This document shows positions 57,306-64,000 of a stretch of 64,000 nt of DNA, piece by piece. The first letter of the stretch is position 1. Every line of letters starts with the position of its first letter. Where the stretch lies: the NCBI GenBank assembly GCA_905221615.1, contig CAJNDT010003212.1:105001-169000 (forward strand). The letters run 5' to 3'. Source of the stretch: Symbiodinium sp. CCMP2592 (taxonomy: Eukaryota > Sar > Dinophyceae > Suessiales > Symbiodiniaceae). The notes beneath the pieces are model-generated. The model was given only the letters and a program-made list of their open reading frames with translations. It was not told where the DNA came from and ran no database searches. The position numbers and the translations under genes are program-made.

Positions 57306-57633
57306 GGGGGAAGAATGTGGTCACGTTGCACTCCATCGTGCGACTGGACTCTGGGGGGCACTCGTGTGCCTCTGCTTAAGTGGAGGGGCACTCTTAGTGC
57401 CCGGTGCACGCCCTGTGCACCTTCGTTTTCCTTGAAAACTTCCCACGACTCTCGGCTGTGCCGTGAAAAGAAGAGTGAGCGTCTTTGCATCAATTTCATA
57501 TCCTTTTGTATATATTTGGGTCAGACCAATATATTTGGTCAACAATTCTTTATATGATGGAATCTACAATATTTGATCAAGACTCTTATACTTGATTCAA
57601 ATATGTGATTGTCATGGATGACCGGATCTATAA

Positions 57634-58015
57634 CGAGCTTTACGCCTACCATGATTGGGATTTAGGAGATGCCGTGGCCGAGATCATTGATGTACGTATG
57701 ACGCTCCATGTGTACCTGCAGCAACCGTACGGGGGCCGAGGGAAGCGCCCTTTCCCAGGCAAGCAGGGAGGCCGATCCAAAGGCAAAGGTTTTATGGGCA
57801 AGGCTTTTGGAAAGGGCAAGCAGTCGACGGCTTCGCGTGCCGATACAGTCAAGGTCTCAGGTCAGGTGCTCACCATCTGCCGTGATTTTAACACCAAGGA
57901 AGGGTGCAAGCGTGCGGACTGCAGATTCGCTCATGTGTGCAATGTGCCCAGGTCGGATGGCATGGCGTGTGGGGGCAAGCATTCGGCTGTATCCCACAGA
58001 TCAAACCCCCATTGA
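57634..58015 (+). pseudogene. Y4 Gag, part 3 with CCCH zinc finger
   Basis: C-terminal part of the Y4 Gag. Very basic and glycine-rich (about 57730-57830), then CRDFNTKEGCKRADCRFAH, a classical CCCH finger (C-x8-C-x4-C-x3-H). Parts 1, 2 and 3 join to 1140 bases, an exact 380 codons with stop. The other elements have a different spacing of cysteines plus a second knuckle. Confidence 0.78.
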
Positions 58016-58018
58016 GGG
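58013..58018 (+). promoter_or_regulatory. Y4 Gag stop, candidate readthrough UGA GGG
   Basis: TGA 58013-58015 with Pol open in the same frame afterwards. The base after the stop is G, a less leaky context than UGA C. Confidence 0.4.
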
Positions 58019-58364
58019 GGCCCGGTTCAGGCGGTTGCGCCAGCCTGCACGGGCAGCGGTGGAGTTGAGGCGCTCCATGTCCCATCCCCGGGTTCTGCTG
58101 TAGGTGCCCAGTCAGCGTCTACCGCAGACAATGTGGCCTTGGCCGCGGACAGTCCCGACGCTCCTCTTCTGGACGGGTCGGCAGCGGCTGCATGCACTCT
58201 TCAGCCGGATTATGCTGGCTGCCTCCAGCACTTGCAAGAGCATTTTTCATTTTCCAGGCAGAGCGTCCGCTCATCAGTGGTCGGTGAGCGGGCGGGCTAT
58301 TTTAATTTCGGGGCAATGTTTGGGTCTGGTCAAGTCGGCCTCACACGTTTAACTCACGCCTTCA
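58016..58364 (+). pseudogene. Y4 Pol, 5' fragment (interrupted by Y7)
   Basis: In frame with Gag. Reads ...SSVVGERAGYFNFGAMF...LTRLTHAFK, which corresponds to STQSGYYNFGPR...LTHATLAM at the start of the Y6 dioxygenase-like domain. The HxD motif would come next but lies beyond the Y7 insertion and outside the window. Confidence 0.7.
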
Positions 58365-58755
58365 AGGTCAGCTGCATTTTTCTGGGCGATTTCGCGGAGC
58401 GACTAAGTTGTCTTTTCTGTTTTCATAGCTGCCGGTCCAGCAGCGCAATGATTAATTATTTATCGTCTGTTTATTGCACGTTTGAAGTGAGCTTTTGACT
58501 CACAACCATTTCTACAACATTTTCTTTGAAACCAATTTGAGATCAACTCACAACTTCACTCAAACAACATGCTTTCTGACTACGCTTGTTGATTGAAGTT
58601 GAACCATATGTCGGTACCCGCGCCGCTCAACACAGCATGGCTCAGTGCACACTTGCAGTCGAGTGACAACTGAGTCAACATTAGCATACACTGTGCAGAG
58701 CTTTGCTAAAATTTTCACCTCTCCACTCGTCCGGGGGGGGAGCTTTTACCCCGAA
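58365..58755 (+). other. Y7 A1 repeat and leader
   Basis: A/T-rich stretch without a supported gene. The split-repeat limits cannot be drawn because B1-A2-B2 lie outside the window. Contains several CAACTCACAA/TTCACTCAAAC-like short repeats around 58495-58570. Confidence 0.45.
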
Positions 58756-59192
58756 ATGGGGTACATGGACTTGGCTCCTGGCCATAGCATCGAGGAGGCC
58801 GTTGAGCTTCTGCGAGCTGCAGACTTCCGTCTGTTCTGCATTGAGCGTCGTGTGTCCACTCTTGAAACGCAGATTTCTGAGCTGCGTGAAGTGCAAAGAC
58901 GGCTTAACGCTACAGTGCTTCGTGTGGAGGCGCTGGAACAAGACAACGCAGTAATCAAGCATTGCTTTTCTTCGACACAGCCAGGGGTCAGTCTTCTGAA
59001 GTAGCATCTCTTAACAACGTGGTTACCCAGATTGTGGACTCAGTCAATCGATTGGAGCCTGAGTTACAGCTTCTTTTGCGTTGGCGGGAGCGCTTCACTT
59101 CCGCTTTGCAGGCCGAGCTTCAGAACTTAGGTCACCAGCTTTGTGTGGTAGCATCGCAGCTCGAGGTCTCCCGCCTCGACGAACTAGACTAG
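58756..59192 (+). pseudogene. Y7 coiled-coil protein, one frameshift
   Basis: From ATG 58756 (MGYMDLAPG). Clear heptads in the first frame (RRVSTLETQISELREVQRRL, VLRVEALEQDN), which stops at 59004. The second frame, open from about 58962, continues with FFDTARGQSSEVASLNNVV and a further coiled coil to LDELD at 59192. A shift near 58960-58970 joins them. Larger than the counterparts in Y3 and Y6 but in the same place, 13 bases before the recombinase. Confidence 0.6.
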
Positions 59193-59205
59193 TGTGTGAT
59201 CAGTC

Positions 59206-60969
59206 ATGACGAAACGAGGCCTTGATGATCTTGGCGATCTAATCTCGCATACACAATTGTGTGACTCCCGCTCCGGATGCATTCAGATGCCGTGGGATCT
59301 CGGGGTTTTTGGTCTAGTCTTTGGGTCCCCTAGGCCTCCTGCACCCTTGGTTCCCCTCCCAAGCCCACCGCCTCAGCTTGCTGCCGGTGTCAGTTCGGCG
59401 ATACAGCAGGCTCCGCAAGATGCTTTGCCCTCGGCCACTCAGGCCTTTGCTCGGCAGCGGGCTCGTTTTGCTGCGCTGATTCGGTCGGATGATTCTGTGC
59501 GCTTTGAGGCTTTACGTAAGATTAAGACCCTGACTTTACTTGATCCTGCTGCATCGGAGCTGGGGCGGCTTCTCATCGGCGAGGCCGCTATCTTGTCTGA
59601 CCCTGAGAGACTTCAGAAGTCCTTTGCTGACACGTTCGCTACAAAGAGCACTGCAACATTGGCCAAACGAGCTTCCTCTTTCTGGAAGTTTGCCGAGTTT
59701 TGCTTGATGTTCGATTTTGGCTCGCCCTTTCGAGCGAGCGAGGCGGCTGTCTATGCATATATCCAGGACTTGCAGGCCCACGGAGCTCCTACATCGGCCA
59801 AGGCCTTTCTTGAAAGCTGGAATTTTCTGTCAGCGCTGCTGGGTTTCGCAAAACTTGCAGGCCAATCTCCTTTGTCAGGCCGTGTGCGAGGAGCTGCTGC
59901 AGCGTTGGCGGCCACTAAGAAGCCGCTGGTCCAGGCCTCACCATTGTCAGTTCCAATGATTCGGGCTCTGGAAAGGATCGTGGTGAAGCCTCCGTATCCT
60001 CATTGGCGTGTGATTGCTGGGCACATTCTTTTCTGTGTGGGAAGCTGTTCTCGCTTTTCGGATACAATCCACCTCAAATCTTTGGAGCTTCAGAGTGCGG
60101 GAACCGTGCATCTTTTGGAAGCATCGTCTGCATCTTACAAGACTGGTACTGGCGAACGGAAGACCATACTTCTGCCGCTGCTCTGCCTGGGATCTTTCGT
60201 GTACCCCACGATTTGGGCGCCGCTGTGGATGGAAGCCCGAACCGATGCTGGCCTCGGCCTCAATCCGTCACTGCCTGCATTCAGCGAAGCCTCGCAGTCT
60301 TGGTTGGAGCGTCGCATGTCTACTGGTGAGCTTACCATGTACCTGCGTGAGTTCCTCGTAGCCAGTCACATTGACATTCCTTCGGAGTCCCGCATCAGCA
60401 GTCACAGTATGAAGGCCACTTTTCTTAGCTGGCTAGCCAAATTCGGAGGCGTTTCTTTTGAGGACCGCCGCATTGCAGGGCACCACTTGGACCCTGATTC
60501 CCGGTCCCCTCTGACCTACAGCCGTGACGAGCTGTGCCGCTTGATGAAGATTTTCGAGGATATCTTGAAAGCCATCCGTTCCTGCCACTTTAAGCCTGAT
60601 GACAGTCGCGTGATGCGTTTAGCTGTCATGGTTCAGGCTGAGTCAGGTCCTCAGCTGCAGGAGAAACTCCTCGAGCAGGACCCATATGTCTCCGATTCCG
60701 AAGCTGGTGATTCCGACATCAGCCCAGAGGATCTGGAGGCCCGAGCCGGTGGAGTCCCCCTGGACGAAGGCTTGAACGCTGCTCAGATCTCTTCTGTATA
60801 CAGCAAGATGCACATTTACAGTCGTACAGTGCATATACAGGCTGCTGAAGGTGCCAAATTTTTGTGTGGCCGACCCATCACCCGCAATTTTGACGAGCTG
60901 GACAAGGCCGTACCGGCCTCTGATCTGCTTGTTTGTAAGCGGTGCAGCCAAATCCACCGAGCCAGTTAA
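59206..60969 (+). CDS. Y7 tyrosine recombinase
   Basis: 587 residues, intact, from ATG 59206. It has QMPWDLG near the N-terminus as in the others. Catalytic residues: R in SCSRFSDTIHL, H and K in SSHSMKATFLSW, HH in IAGHHLDPD and candidate Y in LTYSRDEL. Tail: SRTVHIQ, FLCGRP and CKRC. It is closer to the Y1 protein in the 'SSHS.KAT' and 'HH' details, so Y1 and Y7 may form one branch. Confidence 0.9.
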   Translation: MTKRGLDDLGDLISHTQLCDSRSGCIQMPWDLGVFGLVFGSPRPPAPLVPLPSPPPQLAAGVSSAIQQAPQDALPSATQAFARQRARFAALIRSDDSVRFEALRKIKTLTLLDPAASELGRLLIGEAAILSDPERLQKSFADTFATKSTATLAKRASSFWKFAEFCLMFDFGSPFRASEAAVYAYIQDLQAHGAPTSAKAFLESWNFLSALLGFAKLAGQSPLSGRVRGAAAALAATKKPLVQASPLSVPMIRALERIVVKPPYPHWRVIAGHILFCVGSCSRFSDTIHLKSLELQSAGTVHLLEASSASYKTGTGERKTILLPLLCLGSFVYPTIWAPLWMEARTDAGLGLNPSLPAFSEASQSWLERRMSTGELTMYLREFLVASHIDIPSESRISSHSMKATFLSWLAKFGGVSFEDRRIAGHHLDPDSRSPLTYSRDELCRLMKIFEDILKAIRSCHFKPDDSRVMRLAVMVQAESGPQLQEKLLEQDPYVSDSEAGDSDISPEDLEARAGGVPLDEGLNAAQISSVYSKMHIYSRTVHIQAAEGAKFLCGRPITRNFDELDKAVPASDLLVCKRCSQIHRAS

Positions 60970-61325
60970 ATAGCTGGCGCACGTATTGCTATTCTCGCAA
61001 AAGAAAGCCTCTTCAGCACGAGCAGCCGAAAGACCCAGGTAATCGGAGAAATTTCTCTCCCAGCCTGCAGTGGTCTCAAGGGTGGTGCCAAGCCGGGTCT
61101 ATGAGCAACTACATCTGCGCTGGCGGTACTCGGGGCACCTTAACCCCAAGCCGTTGGACGCCTTGGAACAATGTTTTCTTACAAGCTGTTTTCTGCATCC
61201 CCGGGCACCGTCCTGGGCGCTCCTTCTCGCTGTGTGGTGCATTGCGTAATCTGCGAACGTCTGGAGTCTTTACAGCTTTTGTCCACATGTATGCAGTTTT
61301 GTTCAAGCCGGCTGCCGTGTGAATC
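60970..61325 (+). other. Y7 spacer between recombinase and Gag
   Basis: About 355 bases, nothing supported as a gene. It could contain a trans-splice acceptor for Gag; TTGTCCACATGTATGCAG upstream of 61295 is pyrimidine-rich but not decisive. Confidence 0.35.
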
Positions 61326-62549
61326 ATGTCCAGCCTCGACAGCAAAGCGGCCTTCAAGGCCAGGGCACTCGAGCTCAACTTTACCGAGGAGACCCTGGCC
61401 AAATTGGCGGCCATCAATGTGGACACCTTCGGAGCCCTCGCCTTCATCGGGCCTCTTCAAGCTGGAACGACCGATGAGGGTCCACTCATCAGCATGCTGA
61501 AACGTGCTTTGGGCTCAGCTCCGGACGACGGGCTTCTGAGCATTGCTCGCCGCTTGTGGTTCGAAAGCACCACTCAGGCTCTCGCTGAGATGCGTGGCAA
61601 GGTCGAGCGCACAGATGCTTCTGAACCTGTTCGGATGCCTTTGGCCGAGCGCACACAACGCCTGGCCGCTCTTCAGAAGAGACTTGTGGGCATTCATTGG
61701 ACATCCGACATTGAGCCTTCCCATAAGCTGCAAGACTTGGTTGCTCAGATGGTTTCTGATCAGTCCTTGCTTTGGATTCCGTGGGATCGCCTCACGAGCC
61801 GAGCTTTGGAAATCACATCTGACAAAACCGATCAATCGGTCAGCTTCGACAGCGCCGGGAACCTCAAGCTCGTGAAACGCTCAGCTGAGCCCTCCTGCAG
61901 TTCCATAGGCGAATACGCCGTTAAACTGGCACTTCAGCGGAGGAGTTTGGCTTTCGAATTGGCCCGAATCTGCCGTTACGAGTACCTCGAATCTTGGCAT
62001 GATCAGTTGCTGCAGGTGCACATGCGTACCCAGCCATCCGGCCATCAGCGAGTTTCGATTGCTCAGCTTCGTGAAGCCGACAAGTTCCTGTGGACGAGGA
62101 TCGCCGAGGACACGCGTGGCTCACTGTCCATGCGCTCAGACGGCTCGTACCCCTTTGAGGTCTCGCTTGCAAAGTGGAAGGATCACACGCAGGTTCAGTG
62201 CTACCTGCTTCCGCTGATGCGATCTGTGCCTCCGCCCCCAGCTCCGCATGTGCCCAACAGCCCGCCCAGCAAGGACGGGAAAGGGGGCGGCAAGGACAAA
62301 AATCAGAAAGCCCTGAAGATTCGCAAGGACACTCCCGGCGCGGAGAAACCCAGTGACTCAGGAGCCAAGAAGTGGTCTGTCCCGCAGGGTTGCCACTCTC
62401 AGGATTCGGCTGGAAAGCCGCTGTGTTTCAGCTTTAACACCAAGGGCTGCGGGTTCGCCAAACCCGGTAAGCGCTGCCGCCGAGGCCGCCACCTGTGCTG
62501 GAAGTGTTTGGAGCCGCATCCGGCCTCTGAGTGCCCAGAGTTTCAGTGA
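61326..62549 (+). CDS. Y7 Gag-like protein
   Basis: 407 residues from ATG 61326 (MSSLDSKAAFKAR). Family segments in diverged form: 'FGALAFIGPLQAGTTDEGPL', 'RRLWFESTTQAL', 'GIHWTSDIEPSH', 'IPWDRLTSRALE', 'LALQRRSLAFELARI'. A K-rich patch (KDGKGGGKDKNQK) precedes CFSFNTKGC, RCRRGRHLC and CLEPHPASEC, the zinc-binding end. It ends in UGA CCA with Pol following in frame. Confidence 0.86.
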   Translation: MSSLDSKAAFKARALELNFTEETLAKLAAINVDTFGALAFIGPLQAGTTDEGPLISMLKRALGSAPDDGLLSIARRLWFESTTQALAEMRGKVERTDASEPVRMPLAERTQRLAALQKRLVGIHWTSDIEPSHKLQDLVAQMVSDQSLLWIPWDRLTSRALEITSDKTDQSVSFDSAGNLKLVKRSAEPSCSSIGEYAVKLALQRRSLAFELARICRYEYLESWHDQLLQVHMRTQPSGHQRVSIAQLREADKFLWTRIAEDTRGSLSMRSDGSYPFEVSLAKWKDHTQVQCYLLPLMRSVPPPPAPHVPNSPPSKDGKGGGKDKNQKALKIRKDTPGAEKPSDSGAKKWSVPQGCHSQDSAGKPLCFSFNTKGCGFAKPGKRCRRGRHLCWKCLEPHPASECPEFQ

Positions 62550-62552
62550 CCA
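62547..62552 (+). promoter_or_regulatory. Y7 Gag stop, candidate readthrough UGA CCA
   Basis: TGA 62547-62549; the frame stays open into Pol (ATG 62574) and to the end of the window. Confidence 0.5.
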
Positions 62553-64000
62553 GATTCTGAAGCTGCCGGCGTGATGACTCCTTCATTCAGGGATGACGAG
62601 ACCGGTGGCAAGCGTCTTTCGGCTGAGGAGTTGGCCGACCGGCTCCTTGCTCAGCCCACTGTTACTTCGGATGATCTTTTTCGTCTTAGTTTAGCATTGC
62701 CTTCTGAAATCCCTTCCCGAGGAACCGGTTCCGGAGGGCGCTCTGTTAGTTTGGGGGCCTTTGCTTTTTCAGGATCGCAGTGCTTGCAGGTACGTGACAC
62801 CAGCAAGCAGTACCCCTTGAGTACCAAAGTTTTTGCAAGATTCGTACATCAGCTTGACAAGGATTTTACTTGCACAACCATTGCCGTCTTCACAAATCTT
62901 CGAACACAGCTTCACCAAGATACCGCCAACGATTCGAGAAGCTGCAACCTTCTTTATCCGCTGTCCAAATTTTCTGCCGGAGATGTCTGGATCGAGTCTC
63001 CCCAGGGAAAGGTTCCTTTCGAACACCAGGGCGAGATTCTCTGGGGAGATTCACTGCCGGTGTCCCAGGGGCTTTGCTATCTTGATGCGCCGAACCGCCG
63101 ACACGCCACTTTGGCCTGGCAGGGCGAGCGCAGTGTTCTGGTGGGCTACACGGCCCGAGGAGCCGATTGCATGCCTCAGGAGACGCGAACTTTCCTTGAG
63201 GACCTAGAGTTTCCCTTGCCCCCCGCGGGTCCAAGGCCCATCCCTAAGACTAATCCCGAGCCCGTTAAGCCCCCCCTTGCTGTCGCCGACTCCTGCAAGC
63301 CTCTCTTCGTCGAGATCTTCGCAGGCTGCGCACGGCTTTCCAAGCATTGCCAGGCTTTGGGGTTTGACGTTTTAGCGATTGACTCTCCTTGGAACCGTCA
63401 CGTACCTGAACACCCGCTTCTTATGCTGGACCTTACGGAAACCACGTGTCAAAAACAGCTCCTGGACAGGCTCTTGTTGCATCCACCATTTGCCATTCAC
63501 ATTGCCTTGCCCTGTGGCACGGGTAGCCGAGCCCGAGAAAGGCCCATCAGCAAGAAGGCGAGATTGGCAGGTGCTCCTGAACCTGTCCCGTTGAGGGATA
63601 ACGATCACATTCTGGGCCTCCCCAACCTGTCGGACTCCGACAAAGCAAGGGTTCGCAAGGCTAACGAATTGTGTCGTTTCGTTGTGGAGCTCGTTAGGGC
63701 CCTACCTTCATCCACCTTTTTAAGCATCGAGAACCCCAATAATTCCTGGATTTGGGGAGTGCTTGCGTACTTCGTGCAACAATCTCGAGACCCTGCCCTA
63801 CTTGAGAGGTGGCGCCGCATGATAGATGTGCGCTTCCACAATTGCATGAAAGGCGGTCGCAGACCCAAGCACAGTCGCTTTCGGTGCAGTGATTCTCGCT
63901 TGTCTAGCATGGCTGTAGAGTGCGACAATCAGCATCAACATGATCCCTACCTGGTCTATCAGACCGGCCGACAGTGGAGGTTCAGTACCGCCCTGCCGGG
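62550..64000 (+). CDS. Y7 Pol, N-terminal part: dioxygenase-like and methyltransferase-like domains
   Basis: Open from the Gag stop; first ATG 62574 (MTPSFRDDETGG). No stop occurs before the window ends, so the RT and RNase H lie outside. Dioxygenase-like: H and D in LHQD (62913 and 62919), SAGDVWIES, H in RRHATLAW (63102) and R in QGERSVLVGY (63129). Methyltransferase-like: motif I VEIFAGCARLSKH, VLAIDSPWN, catalytic-type IALPCGTGSRARE and FLSIENPNNSWIW. With Y1 and Y6 it is one of three copies that keep the PC cysteine. The HxD...H...R set is complete. Confidence 0.86.

Larger units (their letters stand above)
48828..57633 (+). mobile_element. Y6: complete, apparently intact YR retrotransposon with a spliced-leader remnant
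   Basis: A1 48830-49133 (304 bases, carrying a 37-base insertion), coiled-coil gene, recombinase, Gag, Pol, B1 56694-57021, A2 57022-57288 (267 bases), C-rich tract 57289-57305, B2 57306-57633. Both B copies are 328 bases and differ once. AA is shared with the target. All genes are open. It is the only element whose A copies differ in length. Confidence 0.94.
56694..57633 (+). repeat. Y6 3' split-repeat block B1-A2-tract-B2
   Basis: B1 56694-57021, A2 57022-57288, tract 57289-57305, B2 57306-57633. B holds two further inverted repeats: GACCAA/TTGGTC (about 56912-56928) and ATTTGATCAAG/CTTGATTCAAAT (about 56960-56990). Confidence 0.92.
36319..64000 (+). mobile_element. Y4: outermost YR retrotransposon, interrupted by Y1, Y5, Y6 and Y7
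   Basis: Y4 pieces in the window are 36319-40185, 48368-48827, 57634 to about 58360. Its left end and the rest of Pol are outside. Order is coiled-coil gene, recombinase, Gag, Pol, as in the others. Every insertion lies inside a coding region. Joining the pieces across Y5 and Y6 gives a continuous Gag frame of 380 codons including stop, which confirms both element boundaries. Confidence 0.85.
58361..64000 (+). mobile_element. Y7: YR retrotransposon inserted in the Y4 Pol gene, right end outside window
   Basis: The left end is placed at about 58361-58368, where the Y4 protein similarity stops; without A2 it cannot be fixed exactly. It carries a coiled-coil gene, recombinase, Gag and the first half of Pol. 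Pol is open at the end of the window. Confidence 0.8.

Noticed and set aside
1..64000. DIRS-type inverted terminal repeats
   Set aside because: Repeats are direct and split (A1...B1A2...B2); the only inverted repeats are the short arms at B-A junctions.
1..64000. Host genes, tRNA, rRNA or CRISPR arrays
   Set aside because: No tRNA or rRNA signatures or spaced repeats found by eye; every long opening is explained by an element or is the shadow of one.

Overview
The window is nuclear DNA of a dinoflagellate. The decisive clue is at 49081-49102, a 22-base exact copy (by memory of the consensus) of the dinoflagellate spliced leader (starts TCCGTAGCC, ends GGCTCAAG), with a shortened second copy just before it. 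I recognise no host gene, tRNA, rRNA or CRISPR array. Essentially every base belongs to retrotransposons inserted into one another.

Layout. Seven tyrosine-recombinase (YR) retrotransposons, here named Y1-Y7, and one LINE can be unpicked. Y4 is the outermost element; its left end lies outside the window and it resumes at 36319. Y1 (1-36318, left end also outside) sits inside Y4. Y2 (592-9453) sits inside the recombinase gene of Y1. A LINE (12410-32825, flanked by a 13-bp target duplication) sits inside the Pol gene of Y1. Y3 (22702-31229) sits inside the last codons of the LINE. Y5 (40186-48367) and Y6 (48828-57633) both interrupt the Gag gene of Y4, and Y7 (from about 58361, right end outside) interrupts the Pol gene of Y4. 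Removing Y2, Y3, Y5, Y6 or the LINE on paper restores an open frame across each junction, which fixes the boundaries to within 0-2 bases. The YR elements leave no target duplication.

Anatomy of the YR family. Each complete element is about 8-9 kb with split direct repeats in the order A1 - genes - B1-A2 - C-rich tract - B2. Gene order is: (sometimes) a short coiled-coil protein, a tyrosine recombinase with an H...C...CxxC tail, a Gag with CCCH/CCHC-like zinc fingers, then Pol. Pol lies in the same frame as Gag behind one UGA, followed by CUAG in three elements, which suggests stop-codon readthrough. In most elements Pol carries, in order, a 2-oxoglutarate/Fe(II) dioxygenase-like domain (HxD...H...R), a DNA-cytosine-methyltransferase-like domain, reverse transcriptase and RNase H. 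The B1-A2 junction of five elements carries inverted arms of 7-10 bp, 28-29 bases apart, which looks like the recombinase site of the circular intermediate.

How it fits together. Gag would package the RNA, RT/RNase H would copy it, the recombinase would integrate a circular DNA through the B-A junction, and the dioxygenase/methyltransferase pair may alter or reverse methylation marks on the element or its surroundings (inference). The spliced-leader remnant inside A1 of Y6 suggests that the template RNA was trans-spliced and that the lost upstream part of A1 was rebuilt from A2. Y3 and Y6 have all genes open; Y2 and Y5 carry single frameshifts; Y1 and Y4 are broken by insertions. The LINE encodes an APE-type endonuclease, a reverse transcriptase, C2H2 fingers and a C-terminal ubiquitin-specific-protease-like domain.
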